Shown piece after piece: positions 27,195 to 36,355 of a DNA stretch of 64,000 bases; positions within the stretch are counted from its first letter, which is position 1; every line of letters begins with the position of its first letter. This stretch comes from Aurantimonas manganoxydans SI85-9A1 (lineage in GTDB: Bacteria; Pseudomonadota; Alphaproteobacteria; Rhizobiales; Rhizobiaceae). Position numbers and translations under genes: made by a program. The stretch covers positions 2,953,903 to 3,017,902 of the forward strand of contig NZ_CH672387.1 in the NCBI RefSeq assembly GCF_000153465.1. The letters are read 5' to 3'. The notes beneath the pieces were generated by a model. The model was given only the letters and a program-made list of their open reading frames with translations, was not told the DNA's origin and searched no databases.

Positions 27195-28297
27195 GCCATC
27201 ATGCCGCGCGCGGCGACCGGCCAGACGGCCTCGACCCAGCCGTCCCGCACCCCGACATACCAGTCGTAGCGATCGACCGTCGGGTCGCAATGCCCCGGCA
27301 CCAGCCGCAGGCGCTCGCCCACCGACAGTTTCGTGCCTGCCGCACAGGCCAGTTGGCCGTGCTCGTCCGACGCGCCGGCATAGGTTACGCCGGGCCGTTC
27401 GTGGACCAGCGGCAGCCCGCTTTCGATGGCGATGCCCTTGTGGCCGCAATCCACCACCGCGACACCCTCGCGCGCCGCACTCATTACCGTCGCCGCGACG
27501 AACAGCGACTGGCGAAAGTCCGGCGCCGGGCGGTTGCGGCCGTAATCGGCATCCATGAAGGCGTAGGAGCCGGCCTGCAATTCGGTGAAGACGCCGCTTG
27601 CCGCCTCCAGCTCGAAGGTGCCGGTGCCCGCTCCGGTCACCGCCGGGCAGGCGATCCCCTTCGCGGCAAGACCATCGACGACCGCCCGGGCGGTATCGGC
27701 CACCGCCGCAATGGCGGCGCGGCGCGCATCGAGGTCGCGCAGATGCTGGGCGCCGCCGTGATAGGCCTGCAGGCCGCCGAAGATCAGTGTGTGACTGCTT
27801 GCGATGCGCTCGGCCAGGGCGATGGCGGCGGCTGGCGAGCCGACGCCGGCACGATTGGCGCCGACATGGATCTCGACCAGCACGGTCAGCCGGCAGCTGG
27901 CCGCTTCGGCGGCAGCCTCGATGAGGGCGACCACGCCCGCGTCGTCGGCGCAGAGCGCGATGTTCGTCATCTTCGACAGCGCCGCGACGCGCGCCAGCTT
28001 GCGCGGAGAGACGATCTCATTGGTGATGAGAATGTCGGGAACGCCCGCCCAGGCGAGGATCTCGGCCTCGCCGACCTTCTGGACGCATTGCCCGACGGCG
28101 CCGCGCTGGGCCTGCCAATGGGCGATGACCGGCGATTTGTGGGTCTTGGCGTGGGGCCGCAGGCGGATGCCGGCGCTGGCTGCGAAGGCCGCCATGCGAT
28201 CGAGATTGTGTTCCAGCGCATCGAGGTCGACGAGGAGCGCCGGGGTGTCGACCTCCTCCTCGGCCATGCCCGGCTCGGCCGGCGGGTTCTGCAGCAT
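27191..28297 (-). CDS. DSD1-family PLP enzyme (D-threonine aldolase / D-serine dehydratase-like)
   Basis: Fold-III pyridoxal-phosphate enzyme of 368 residues. The N-terminal EEVDTPALLVDLDALEHNLD and RPHAKTHKSPVIAHWQ (Lys of THKS holds PLP) identify the alanine-racemase-like barrel of D-threonine aldolases and D-serine or 3-hydroxyaspartate dehydratases/aldolases. EIHVGANRAGV and GGLQAYHGGAQH follow. The C-terminal domain has VVDCGHKGIAIESGLP, DEHGQL and LVPGHCDPT, giving the metal-binding His and Cys of this family. It probably splits or dehydrates a D-beta-hydroxy amino acid. It lies downstream of the dehydrogenase genes but beyond a hairpin and may be expressed separately. Confidence 0.85.
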   Translation of the reverse strand: MLQNPPAEPGMAEEEVDTPALLVDLDALEHNLDRMAAFAASAGIRLRPHAKTHKSPVIAHWQAQRGAVGQCVQKVGEAEILAWAGVPDILITNEIVSPRKLARVAALSKMTNIALCADDAGVVALIEAAAEAASCRLTVLVEIHVGANRAGVGSPAAAIALAERIASSHTLIFGGLQAYHGGAQHLRDLDARRAAIAAVADTARAVVDGLAAKGIACPAVTGAGTGTFELEAASGVFTELQAGSYAFMDADYGRNRPAPDFRQSLFVAATVMSAAREGVAVVDCGHKGIAIESGLPLVHERPGVTYAGASDEHGQLACAAGTKLSVGERLRLVPGHCDPTVDRYDWYVGVRDGWVEAVWPVAARGMMA

Positions 28298-28326
28298 GCG
28301 CGGCGGTCCGTTCTTGTCGTAAGACG

Positions 28327-28352
28327 CCGGAAAGGCCGGCGTGCCTTTCCGG
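28327..28352 (-). terminator. Perfect 10-bp hairpin between dehydrogenase and PLP-enzyme genes
   Basis: CCGGAAAGGC (28327-28336) and GCCTTTCCGG (28343-28352) form a perfect ten-pair stem over a six-base loop in the 67-base gap. No T run follows on the minus strand, so this may be a Rho-assisted terminator, an RNA stabiliser for the upstream transcript, or a processing site. Confidence 0.45.
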
Positions 28353-28364
28353 TATTGTCGACGC

Positions 28365-29420
28365 TCAGGTCGCGGCGGTCCAGTCCGTCAGGTCGAGCTG
28401 TACCTTCATCGCCTGGCTGCGGTCACTGGCCAGATCGAAGGCTTCCACCGCCCGGCCCGCCGGCATCCGGTGGCTGATCAGCGGCGCCAGATCGACAAGA
28501 TGGCGGGCGACGAGATCCGCGGCCAGCGCGAATTCCGTGTCGAAGCGGAAGGAGCCGACCATCTCGATCTCCTTGGCGACCAGCGAGGCGAGCGGGAACT
28601 CGACCGGGCCGCCATTGCCGACCGCGACCAGCCGGCCGCGCGGCCGCACGCATTCGACGGCCGTGGTGACGGCGGCCGGGTTGCCCGAACATTCGAACAC
28701 CACGTCGATGCGGCCCTTGTCCGCCTTCAGCGCGTCGAGCCCGCTGCGGTCGCTGCCGAGATCGATCACCGTGTCGGCGCCGAGCTTGCGGGCAGTCTCC
28801 AGCGGTTCGCCGACGACGTCGCAGGCGGTGATGTGCGCCGCCCCGGCGCGGCGGGCCGCGGCCACCGCGAGGCAGCCGATCGGGCCGCAGCCCGAGACCA
28901 GCACGCTGGCGCCGAGCAGCGGACCGGCCTGACGCGCGGCGTGCAGGCAGACGGCGAAGGGCTCGGCCAGCGCGGCGAGGCCGGTATCCGTCGCCGCGCC
29001 CACAGGCACGGCCTGTGCCGCCGGCACCACCAGCACTTCGCGGAACATGCCCTCTACATGCGGGAAGCGCATGGCGCTGCCGCTGAACACCATGTCGAGA
29101 CAGTGATTGCGCATGTCCCGGCGGCAGTATTCGCAGTTCTCGCAGGGCCGCGACGGATTGATCGCGACCCGGTCGCCGATGGCGAGGCCGGAGACGCCGG
29201 CGCCCAGTTCCTCGACGATGCCCGAGGCTTCGTGCCCGAGGATCATCGGCTCCTTGATGCGGATCGTGCCGAAGCCGCCGTGGTGGTAGTAGTGCAGGTC
29301 GGAACCGCAGATGCCGCCCGACTGGACGCGCAGCCGCACCTCGCCCGCCCCCGGCGCACCCGGATCGGGGCGCTCCTCGATGCGCAGATCGTGGGGCCCG
29401 TATGCAACGATCGCTTTCAT
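28365..29420 (-). CDS. Zinc-dependent alcohol dehydrogenase (L-idonate 5-dehydrogenase-like)
   Basis: Medium-chain dehydrogenase of 351 residues from ATG 29420, closest to L-idonate 5-dehydrogenase and sorbitol dehydrogenase. Catalytic zinc site: GGICGSDLHYYHHGG with GHEASGIVEE. Structural zinc site: NPSRPCENCEYCRRDMRNHC, four cysteines. The cofactor motif is VSGCGPIGCLAV and the acidic DVVGEP suggests NAD. Paired in the same order with an SDR resembling gluconate 5-dehydrogenase, it looks like an IdnD/IdnO pair, but a generic hydroxy-acid role is possible. The longer reading from 29474 overlaps the SDR stop and has no ribosome site. Confidence 0.87.
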   Translation of the reverse strand: MKAIVAYGPHDLRIEERPDPGAPGAGEVRLRVQSGGICGSDLHYYHHGGFGTIRIKEPMILGHEASGIVEELGAGVSGLAIGDRVAINPSRPCENCEYCRRDMRNHCLDMVFSGSAMRFPHVEGMFREVLVVPAAQAVPVGAATDTGLAALAEPFAVCLHAARQAGPLLGASVLVSGCGPIGCLAVAAARRAGAAHITACDVVGEPLETARKLGADTVIDLGSDRSGLDALKADKGRIDVVFECSGNPAAVTTAVECVRPRGRLVAVGNGGPVEFPLASLVAKEIEMVGSFRFDTEFALAADLVARHLVDLAPLISHRMPAGRAVEAFDLASDRSQAMKVQLDLTDWTAAT

Positions 29421-29442
29421 GATGTCTCCAGCTTTCGCGGTC

Positions 29443-30213
29443 TTAGAGGACCGACAGCATGCCGCCGTCGACATAGATGATCTGGCCGTTGACGTAGTCG
29501 GAGGCCGAGGACGCCAGGAAGATCGCCGTGCCGACGAGTTCCTCGGGCTGGCCCCAGCGCCCGGCCGGCGTGCGGCTCTTGACCCAGTTGTCGAAATCCT
29601 TGTTGGCGACCAGCGCCTCGTTCATGTCGGTCAGCATGTAGCCGGGTCCGATGGCATTGGCCTGGATGCCGGACGCGGCCCATTCGGCGGCCATGCCCTG
29701 GGTCAGGAGCTTGATGCCGCCCTTGGCGACCGTATACGGGATCACCGTCGCACGGGCGAGCGCGCTGGTCAGCGAGCCGATATTGATGATCTTGCCGCGG
29801 CCGCGCGGGACCATGCGGCGGGCCGCCTCGCGGCCGATCAGGAAGGCGCTGGTGAGATTGGTGTCGATCACCCGCTGCCAGTCGGCCAGGGCCAGTTCGA
29901 GCATCGGCTGGCGATGCTGGATGCCGGCATTGTTGATGACGATGTCGATCTCCAGGCCCTCGGCATCGAACTTCTCGAAGGCGGCGACCACGGCGGCTTC
30001 GCCGGTGACGTCGAAGATCGCCTCGTGGACAGTGTGGCCGGCGTCGCGCAGTTCCCTGGCGGCGGCGGCGACCGTCTCGGCATTGCGCCCGTTGAGGATC
30101 ACGACCGCTCCGGCCTCGGCCAGCCCCTGCGCCATCGCCTTGCCGAGGCCCCGCGAGGAGCCGGTGATCAGCGCCGTGCGGCCTGTCAGGTCGAAGGATG
30201 CGGTTTCGGTCAT
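29443..30213 (-). CDS. SDR family oxidoreductase (gluconate 5-dehydrogenase-like)
   Basis: Short-chain dehydrogenase of 256 residues from ATG 30213, preceded by AGAGGGGAAGACATC. FDLTGRTALITGSSRGLGKAM is the N-terminal cofactor site with TGxxxGxG; INNAGIQHR, the Ser in NIGSLTS, the active-site YTVAK and NAIGPGYMLTDMN follow. The GIQHR and GPGYMLTDMN segments resemble gluconate 5-dehydrogenase (IdnO). It would reduce or oxidise a keto-sugar acid together with the zinc dehydrogenase, 22 bases downstream. It starts 13 bases after the enolase-superfamily gene. Confidence 0.9.
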   Translation of the reverse strand: MTETASFDLTGRTALITGSSRGLGKAMAQGLAEAGAVVILNGRNAETVAAAARELRDAGHTVHEAIFDVTGEAAVVAAFEKFDAEGLEIDIVINNAGIQHRQPMLELALADWQRVIDTNLTSAFLIGREAARRMVPRGRGKIINIGSLTSALARATVIPYTVAKGGIKLLTQGMAAEWAASGIQANAIGPGYMLTDMNEALVANKDFDNWVKSRTPAGRWGQPEELVGTAIFLASSASDYVNGQIIYVDGGMLSVL

Positions 30214-30226
30214 GATGTCTTCCCCT

Positions 30227-31426
30227 CTAGATTTCACTGATGCGGCGCACGAGATCGCTGCGCTCGAACACGTCGGATTTCAGCTCGACGCCGAGGCCCG
30301 GCCCCTCCATCGGGTAGACGTAGCCACCCTCGATTCTCGGCACCGCCGTCACGAGTTGCGTATACCAGCCGCGGTAGAACGCCCTAACGGATTCCTGGAT
30401 CAGCGTGTTGGGCTGGCTGAATGACATGTGGACGGCGGCGGCGAAGCCGACCGGCCCGATGCAGTCATGCGGCGCGAAAGGCCGGTGCCAGGTCTCGGCC
30501 AGCGCGGCGATCTTGCGGCCCTCGGTGAGGCCGCCGGACCAGCACAGATCGACCATCGCCACCGAAAGGGCGTCGCGGTCGAGCATGTCCTTGTAGGGCC
30601 AGCGCGAGCCGAGGGTCTCGGACGCGCAGACCCAGACGTCGGTCGAGCGGGCATATTCGGCGAGCGCCTGCGGCGAGTTCATGCGGATCGGGTCTTCGAA
30701 CCACATGGGCTTGTAGGGCTCGAGTTCCTTCGCGATCATCTTGGCGGCCGGCAGGTTCCACAGCGAGTGGAACTCGACCATGATGTCGATCCTGTCGCCG
30801 ACGGCCTTGCGGATCTTTTCGAAGGGTTCGAGCCCGCGCCGCATCTGCTCCGCGTTGAGGTAGAGGCCGCCGGTCTCGTTGGCGATCGGGTCGAAGGGCC
30901 AGATCTTCATGGCGTCGATGCCGTTGTCGAGGAGGTCCTCGGCCAGCGCGCCGGCATCGGTCATGAAGGCGTCGAGGTCCTCGTAGGGACCGGACGTCTC
31001 GCCGAGATTCCAGTTCGACACCGGCCGGATGTTGGTGGAACTGACATAGCGGGTGCCGGCGCAGGTGTTGTAGATGCGCAGACGGTCGCGGCACAGGCCG
31101 CCCAACATCTGGTGCACCGGCTGGTCGCAGAGCTTGCCGAAGATGTCCCACAGCGCGATGTCGATCGCCGAGGCGGCGCGATATTCGACGCCGGTCGAGG
31201 ATTGCGCCATCGGCAGATTGACCATCTCCTTCGACAGCGCCTCGATATGCAGCGGATTGCGGCCGATCAGGCGCCCGGCCAGCGTGTCATGGATATGGGC
31301 CGCGACCGCGCCGGCGCCGTAGAAGGTCTCACCGAGCCCGATGATCCCCGCGTCGGTGTGGACGCGCACCCAGACGACATTGGCGAATTCCTCGGTCCCC
31401 AGCGTCTCGATGGCGGTGATCTTCAT
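30227..31426 (-). CDS. Mandelate racemase / muconate lactonizing enzyme family protein
   Basis: Enolase-superfamily enzyme of 399 residues, probably an acid-sugar dehydratase. The N-terminal capping domain has TDAGIIGLGETFYG and ASAIDIALWDIFGKL; in the barrel, Mg ligands lie in DIMVEFHSLWN, PMWFEDPIR and VCASETLGS, and the C-terminal FAPHDCIGPVGF carries the His-Asp pair of the mandelate-racemase subgroup. EFHSLW with a His after the first ligand resembles galactonate/altronate-type dehydratases. Product would be a 2-keto-3-deoxy sugar acid for the IdnD/IdnO-like pair to handle. GGGGGAGCCTGCAGGC precedes the ATG. Confidence 0.9.
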   Translation of the reverse strand: MKITAIETLGTEEFANVVWVRVHTDAGIIGLGETFYGAGAVAAHIHDTLAGRLIGRNPLHIEALSKEMVNLPMAQSSTGVEYRAASAIDIALWDIFGKLCDQPVHQMLGGLCRDRLRIYNTCAGTRYVSSTNIRPVSNWNLGETSGPYEDLDAFMTDAGALAEDLLDNGIDAMKIWPFDPIANETGGLYLNAEQMRRGLEPFEKIRKAVGDRIDIMVEFHSLWNLPAAKMIAKELEPYKPMWFEDPIRMNSPQALAEYARSTDVWVCASETLGSRWPYKDMLDRDALSVAMVDLCWSGGLTEGRKIAALAETWHRPFAPHDCIGPVGFAAAVHMSFSQPNTLIQESVRAFYRGWYTQLVTAVPRIEGGYVYPMEGPGLGVELKSDVFERSDLVRRISEI

Positions 31427-31514
31427 GCCTGCAGGCTCCCCCTTTGCGATTCCCCGGCTCTTCTTCGTCGGGATGGCCGGCCGCGGTCAAGGCATGCGCC
31501 TGATGCGAAGCGTG

Positions 31515-31937
31515 TCATGCCGGGCGGATCGCCACGGTGCCGTCACCGCCATCGGCGCTGGCGTCGATCGCCACGACATCGCCGTCGCCGATGCCGGCAA
31601 TGTCGCAGACGACGATGGGGCAGTCCCGGCCGTAAAGGGATGCGGCGACCATCGCGCCGACGGTCAGGATCGGATCGGCGCGCGCCAGAAGCACGCCAAG
31701 CGGCCCGGTGCCACGCCGGATGGATTCGGCGAAGACGGAGGCGGAGGACGACGAGCCGCGACCACCGGGCATGACCAGGATACGCCCGGTGACGCGGGCA
31801 CCGAGCGAAGGGTGCGAATGATCGATGATGGTGCCGGTCTCCACGTCGATCCCGCCCCAGAAGCTGAGCGGCTCGCCAAGAACCAGCGCCGTCCCATCCG
31901 CGCGGCCGGCGACGACGATCGTTCCCTTGCGCGTCAT
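31515..31937 (-). CDS. Aconitase X swivel (small) subunit
   Basis: Small subunit of a two-part aconitase X (AcnX, DUF126). The 140 residues include [41 protein letters not shown] and [20 protein letters not shown]; the GGRGSSSS loop matches the swivel domain that closes over the active site. The ATG overlaps the large-subunit stop (ATGA), so both are made together. Bacterial AcnX enzymes studied act as cis-3-hydroxy-L-proline dehydratases; archaeal ones dehydrate phosphomevalonate. Neither role is confirmed by the neighbours here. Confidence 0.88.
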   Translation of the reverse strand: MTRKGTIVVAGRADGTALVLGEPLSFWGGIDVETGTIIDHSHPSLGARVTGRILVMPGGRGSSSSASVFAESIRRGTGPLGVLLARADPILTVGAMVAASLYGRDCPIVVCDIAGIGDGDVVAIDASADGGDGTVAIRPA

Positions 31938-33190
31938 GTCCGCGTCCTCACGACGCTGCCGCTCGCGGCCGAGAGGATGCAGTCCTCCAGCGAGCCGAAG
32001 CCGACCGAGACGCCGATATTGCCGGGTGCGTAATGTGCCCATTTGCCGGAATTGGTCATCACCGCCCCCTCCAAGTCGCGCAGAATCGCGGTGACATAGG
32101 TGCAGGTGTCGACGACCGGAACGAGGCCGGTGCCCTCCAGCCCCGCCAGCGCCGCGTCGCGGCGCAGTTCGTCCAGCGTCGCGCGGCTGGTGTTGACGTA
32201 GATCGGCAGGCTGCGGTCCGGCCGGATTTCGCGCAAGAGCGGCAGCAGCCGGTCCCATTCGCCGCGCGAGAAATGCGGAGTGCCGAGACAGACCGCGTCG
32301 ATCGGCGCGCCCTCCGGCACGGTGGACAGGCGGGCAAGAACCGCGTCGACGGAGGCCGGGGTAATCGCAACGACGCGGTCCGGTTCGTGGCCACCGAAGG
32401 CGTCCGCCAGCGTCGGAGCCTCCGGCGTGATGCCGACCGCGTGAAACAGGCCGACCGCACCGGCGGAGGCGGCGGCGGCACCGAGTGCTTTCAGCTGGTC
32501 CTCGTCGCGCGGCGGCGGCAGGCCCTCGATCACCGGCCCCTGCTCGCCGGAGGCCGCGCCGATGATCAGCCCGACGGCCACATAGAGGGCATCGTCGGGC
32601 GTGAGCGACGGCGCGAACCCCTCCAGGCGAAACAGCACCTGACCGCGGCGGTGCTCGTCCAGATGCAGGCCGTAGGCAGGAGCACGGCCGGTGATCGCGC
32701 AGCACAGGTCGATGAAGTCGCCATAGCGGTTGGTGCGCGCGCCGATCACCGAATTGGCGAAGACGATGGCGTTGGATTCGCCCCAGGCCACCTGCTCGCC
32801 GAAGCGCGGCCGGAACAGGGTCTGATAGGGCGCGCAGGTGAAGGAGGCCTGGCAGCCAAGCGCCTCGTGGGCCTGCATGAGCCGTTGCCGTGGCCGCCGC
32901 TCGTCAGCCTCGAGGCGCACGAGTTCGGGATGGATGAGATCGAGCGAGCCGACATTGAGGGTGGTCGGGACACGGACGCGGCCGCCCCCGGCCAGCAGCC
33001 GCTCGACGAAATCGAGGCTGACGGCGCCGTGATAGAGGCAGCCATCGACATGGGCGCCGGCAATGTCGAGCAGTGCCTCGGCGCCCACCGACCGCGCAAA
33101 GCCGGTCAGGATCTCCATGGCGAAAGCCGCGGCGGCGCCCGCCTCGCCATTCTGCAGCGCGCGGTCATGGTCGCTGAGGTGCAGAGTCAT
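31934..33190 (-). CDS. Aconitase X catalytic (large) subunit
   Basis: Large AcnX subunit (DUF521), 418 residues, which binds an Fe-S cluster and the hydroxy acid. [66 protein letters not shown] and [17 protein letters not shown] are family blocks; cysteines in CLYHG, CLGTPH and DTCTYV are the likely cluster ligands, and [20 protein letters not shown] near the end is a strong AcnX signature. The chain ends where fused AcnX proteins would continue into the swivel domain, encoded next. It heads the minus-strand operon. Confidence 0.9.
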   Translation of the reverse strand: MTLHLSDHDRALQNGEAGAAAAFAMEILTGFARSVGAEALLDIAGAHVDGCLYHGAVSLDFVERLLAGGGRVRVPTTLNVGSLDLIHPELVRLEADERRPRQRLMQAHEALGCQASFTCAPYQTLFRPRFGEQVAWGESNAIVFANSVIGARTNRYGDFIDLCCAITGRAPAYGLHLDEHRRGQVLFRLEGFAPSLTPDDALYVAVGLIIGAASGEQGPVIEGLPPPRDEDQLKALGAAAASAGAVGLFHAVGITPEAPTLADAFGGHEPDRVVAITPASVDAVLARLSTVPEGAPIDAVCLGTPHFSRGEWDRLLPLLREIRPDRSLPIYVNTSRATLDELRRDAALAGLEGTGLVPVVDTCTYVTAILRDLEGAVMTNSGKWAHYAPGNIGVSVGFGSLEDCILSAASGSVVRTRT

Positions 33191-33364
33191 CGCGCACCGC
33201 CTTGCAAAACGTGAATCGTGGGGGTGGCGCGGCCGATCCGGCGGCCCTTGCGGACATATTGCTTCGCCCGTCGTCCACAGATCAGTGGCGCGGGATCGCC
33301 AGAGTTAAGGATCCGGTTACCGACCCCGTCGATATTGCGGCTCCGGATTCGCGAAGGAGAAACC

Positions 33365-33628
33365 ATGAGTGACACGGCCATGATTGCGGGCGGACAGATC
33401 CGTTCGTTCGTCGAGCGCATCGAGCAGATCGAGAGCGAGATTCAGGACCTCAACGACGGCAAGAAGGAAGTCTTCGCCGAGGCCAAGGGCGAGGGTTTCG
33501 ACGTCAAGGTAATCCGCGAGATCATCAAGCTGCGCAAGCAGGACAAGGACGAGCGGGACGAGCACGAGACGCTGCTCGACCTCTATATGCGGGCGATGGA
33601 AGAAGCCCCGTCCGCCGTCGCCGCTTGA
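33365..33628 (+). CDS. DUF2312 family protein (GapR-like nucleoid protein)
   Basis: Small DNA-binding protein of 87 residues, family of Caulobacter GapR, which binds overtwisted A+T-rich DNA and helps topoisomerases. GGQIRSFVERIEQIESEIQD and DGKKEVFAEAKGEGFDVKVI, then LRKQDKDERDEHETLLDLYM, match the all-helical dimer with two long coiled helices. The ATG at 33365 has GAAGGAGAAACC before it; the track of upstream codons to 33218 shows no such site. It stands alone between divergent AcnX and convergent cupin genes, and a stable hairpin follows. Confidence 0.93.
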   Translation: MSDTAMIAGGQIRSFVERIEQIESEIQDLNDGKKEVFAEAKGEGFDVKVIREIIKLRKQDKDERDEHETLLDLYMRAMEEAPSAVAA

Positions 33629-33647
33629 GCCGGCGAGACCCGATCAT

Positions 33648-33682
33648 CGCAGACGGCGCCGCATCCGAGGCGCCGTCTTGCG
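33648..33682. terminator. Stem-loop terminator between GapR-like and cupin genes
   Basis: AGACGGCGCC (33651-33660) pairs perfectly with GGCGCCGTCT (33669-33678) over an eight-base loop; CGC and GCG beyond one bulged T extend the stem. GCGTTTC follows on the plus strand. Placed between convergent genes, it can serve both strands. The T run is short. Confidence 0.7.
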
Positions 33683-33715
33683 TTTCAGGGCCGGCGCGCG
33701 GCACCGGCGCCGCCC

Positions 33716-34114
33716 TCAGGGAGCGGCATAGTCCAGGTCGCTGACATGCTCCAGCCAGTCGATGGCGACGCCGTCGAGCGCCTCCTGGATCGAGACATGG
33801 GTCATCATCGTGTCGGGTCCGGCGCCGTGCCAGTGCTTCTCGCCCGGCGGGATCCAGATCACGTCGCCGGCGCGGATCGTCTCGATCGGCCCGCCCTCGG
33901 TCTGGAACCGCCCGGCTCCCGCCGTCACATAGAGCGTCTGGCCGAGCGGATGGGTGTGCCAGGCGGTGCGGGCACCCGGCTCGAAGGTCACCAGGTTGGA
34001 GCGCACGCGTGCCGGCTCCGGCGCCTCGATGATGGGGTCCTGCCAGACCGTGCCGGTGAAATAGCTGGCCGGCCCGCGCCGTGTCGGGACCGATCCCCCG
34101 CGCCTGATGTCCAT
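33716..34114 (-). CDS. Cupin domain-containing protein
   Basis: Single-domain cupin of 132 residues from ATG 34114 (CGAGGAGGAGAAGACC before it). The metal motif is complete: [17 protein letters not shown] gives the first block (H, H, Q replacing E) and [10 protein letters not shown] the second His. Quercetinase/carboxymuconolactone-type small cupins share this look ([47 protein letters not shown]). Substrate unknown. No operon partner is visible on this strand. Confidence 0.88.
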   Translation of the reverse strand: MDIRRGGSVPTRRGPASYFTGTVWQDPIIEAPEPARVRSNLVTFEPGARTAWHTHPLGQTLYVTAGAGRFQTEGGPIETIRAGDVIWIPPGEKHWHGAGPDTMMTHVSIQEALDGVAIDWLEHVSDLDYAAP

Positions 34115-34338
34115 GGTCTTCTCCTCCTCGCAGGATTGTCCGGTGCCCCGCGCCGAACGCACCATGGCATCGCCCGCGGCCCGATGCCAGCCGGCCCGCG
34201 CACCGTGAAGGCAGGGCGCCGACATGCGGGAAAACCCTATCGCAGCACGGCAATCCCGGACGCTGCATATGCGAACGATACAGGCAACCTTATCGCAACT
34301 GTATGTCCCTACGCTGGGTGTTTTCGTCGTGGCGACGC

Positions 34339-36213
34339 ATGGGAGACCCGGTGCAGATATTTACGAGGATCATGCGGTTTCGTCGCGAGAAGGCCGGCAA
34401 TGTCGCCGTCGTCTTCGGACTGACGCTGCCGGTCCTCGCGCTCTGCTTTGCGACCGCGGTGGACCTGTCGGGCATCTACGGCGCCAATCGCAGCCTGCAG
34501 CAGGCGGCCGACGTCGCCGCCCTCGCCGCCGGCCGGGAGTACGGCCGGACCCAGGACGCGGACTATCTCAGCAGCGTCTCGGAAGCCTTCTTCTTCCACA
34601 ATGCCGGCGATGAAACCCGCGGCACCACCCAGTTCAGCTATGACGGCGTGTTTCGCGAGGACGGTCTGACGATCCTCAAGGTCACCGCCCGGCGTCAATT
34701 GCCGACCTTCTTCGGCGATGCGCTGATGTGGGTGACCGGCGGCAAGCTCGACTGGCGGCAGTTCCCGCTCTACGCCAAGAGCGAGATCGTCGTGCAGAAC
34801 CGCTCGATCGAGTTGGCGCTGGTGCTCGACAATTCCGGTTCGATGCAGGACCGGCCACGCTCGGGCGGCAGCAAGAGCAAGATCGACATCATCAAGGACG
34901 CCGCCGAGGACCTCGCCAAGCAGTTCCTGTCGTCCGACAAGGGCTCGACCGAAGAGTTTCCCGTCCAGTTCGCGGTGGTCCCGTTCTCCAGTTCGGTGAA
35001 TGTCGGCCCGCAATACAAGAATGCCGACTGGATGGACACGCAGGGCCGCTCGCCGATCCATCACGAAAATCTCGACTGGGGCGGCTGGCTGTCCGGCGCG
35101 ACCAGCGGCGGCTGGGAGTGGATACGGGACAGGGGCTGGGTCTACACCGCTCCATCCAGCGGCGCGCCCATGGCCAGGTACAACGGATCCTACTGGACGC
35201 GGATCACCACCGGCGAGCCGCTGACCCGATTCTATGTCTACGACAATGCGCGCTACAAGAGCCAGTTCGGCACCTGGCGGGGCTGCGTCGAGGCGCGGCC
35301 GAACGGGCTGGCCGCCACCGACACCGCGCCGGTCAGTTCCAAGCCGGAGACGCTGTTCGTGCCGACCTTCGCGCCGGACGAATACGACGATTCCGACTAT
35401 GGCTGGAACGACTATCTCGACAGCGGCAGCGGATCGCCCGGCTCGGCCAAGGAGGCGATGGCGGAGCAGGCCAAGGTCGCCAAATATTTCGACAGCGGCT
35501 ACTCCATCACGACGCCGAGCAGCAATCGCAGCGACTGGGGCCCGAACTCCACCTGCGCGACGACGCCGATCACGCCGCTGACCAAGACGCTCAAGACGGT
35601 GACCGACGCCATCGACGTGATGGGCGCCCAGGGCGCCACCAACATTCCGCACGGCCTGGCATGGGGCTGGCGGCTGCTGACGGCGCGGCCGCCCTTCACC
35701 GAGGGGCGCAGCCACGACGAGCCGGACAATCTGAAGGTGTTGGTGCTGATGACCGACGGCAACAACACCTACAATCTGAACTCTGGCGGGCGGCCGCTGG
35801 AAATCCGCGACTACAACCGCTCCACATACGGCTCCTACGGCTATGGCGCGGCCTATTCCCATGGCAGCAGCAGCCGCAAGCCGGGCCGCATCTACGACGG
35901 CACCACCGGCAATGCGAAGGATTACAGCGTCGACAGCTATGTCGCCGCCATGGACCAGAACGTCGCCAAGGTCTGCGAGAACGTGAAGGCCGATGGCCGC
36001 AAGCCCGGCGGCACGGACGGCATCCTGATCTTCACCATCGCCTTCGACCTGCGCGACGGCGAACCGGTGAAGAAGCTGATGGAGGACTGCGCCTCGAACG
36101 GCCTGATCGATGCCAGCGAAAAGCTCTATTACGACGCCCAGAGCCAGGAAGAGCTGGCGGCCGCCTTCCAGTCGATCACCGAACAGATTTCCAGCCTGCG
36201 CATCGCCCGCTGA
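34339..36213 (+). CDS. TadE/TadG-type pilus assembly protein with von Willebrand A domain
   Basis: Membrane-anchored VWA protein of about 624 residues resembling TadG of Tad/Flp pilus systems. [20 protein letters not shown] is the TadE/G-like N-terminus, one transmembrane segment followed by [17 protein letters not shown]. The VWA domain starts [12 protein letters not shown], a full DxSxS metal site, and returns at [13 protein letters not shown] with a long Trp/Tyr/Ser-rich insertion between (about 225-420). The start is uncertain: ATGs at 34303, 34339 and 34372 all lack strong ribosome sites. No other tad gene is in the window, so its partner machinery lies elsewhere. Confidence 0.83.
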   Translation: MGDPVQIFTRIMRFRREKAGNVAVVFGLTLPVLALCFATAVDLSGIYGANRSLQQAADVAALAAGREYGRTQDADYLSSVSEAFFFHNAGDETRGTTQFSYDGVFREDGLTILKVTARRQLPTFFGDALMWVTGGKLDWRQFPLYAKSEIVVQNRSIELALVLDNSGSMQDRPRSGGSKSKIDIIKDAAEDLAKQFLSSDKGSTEEFPVQFAVVPFSSSVNVGPQYKNADWMDTQGRSPIHHENLDWGGWLSGATSGGWEWIRDRGWVYTAPSSGAPMARYNGSYWTRITTGEPLTRFYVYDNARYKSQFGTWRGCVEARPNGLAATDTAPVSSKPETLFVPTFAPDEYDDSDYGWNDYLDSGSGSPGSAKEAMAEQAKVAKYFDSGYSITTPSSNRSDWGPNSTCATTPITPLTKTLKTVTDAIDVMGAQGATNIPHGLAWGWRLLTARPPFTEGRSHDEPDNLKVLVLMTDGNNTYNLNSGGRPLEIRDYNRSTYGSYGYGAAYSHGSSSRKPGRIYDGTTGNAKDYSVDSYVAAMDQNVAKVCENVKADGRKPGGTDGILIFTIAFDLRDGEPVKKLMEDCASNGLIDASEKLYYDAQSQEELAAAFQSITEQISSLRIAR

Positions 36214-36355
36214 CGCGCGGACACCAGATGGCCGCTGTGGCCAAGCCGTCCGACAGTCAGCGTGCATCTGATCCAGCGTTGCGCGGATCGGCACGTCATC
36301 CCGCCCGCGCCATGATCGCGGATCTCATCGTTCCTCGTCCCGGAGGCATCGGCAC

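Noticed and set aside
34309-36294. A 661-codon minus-strand frame opposite the VWA protein gene
   Set aside because: Antisense shadow of repetitive composition; no ribosome site at its start, and the sense protein has clear TadG and VWA motifs.
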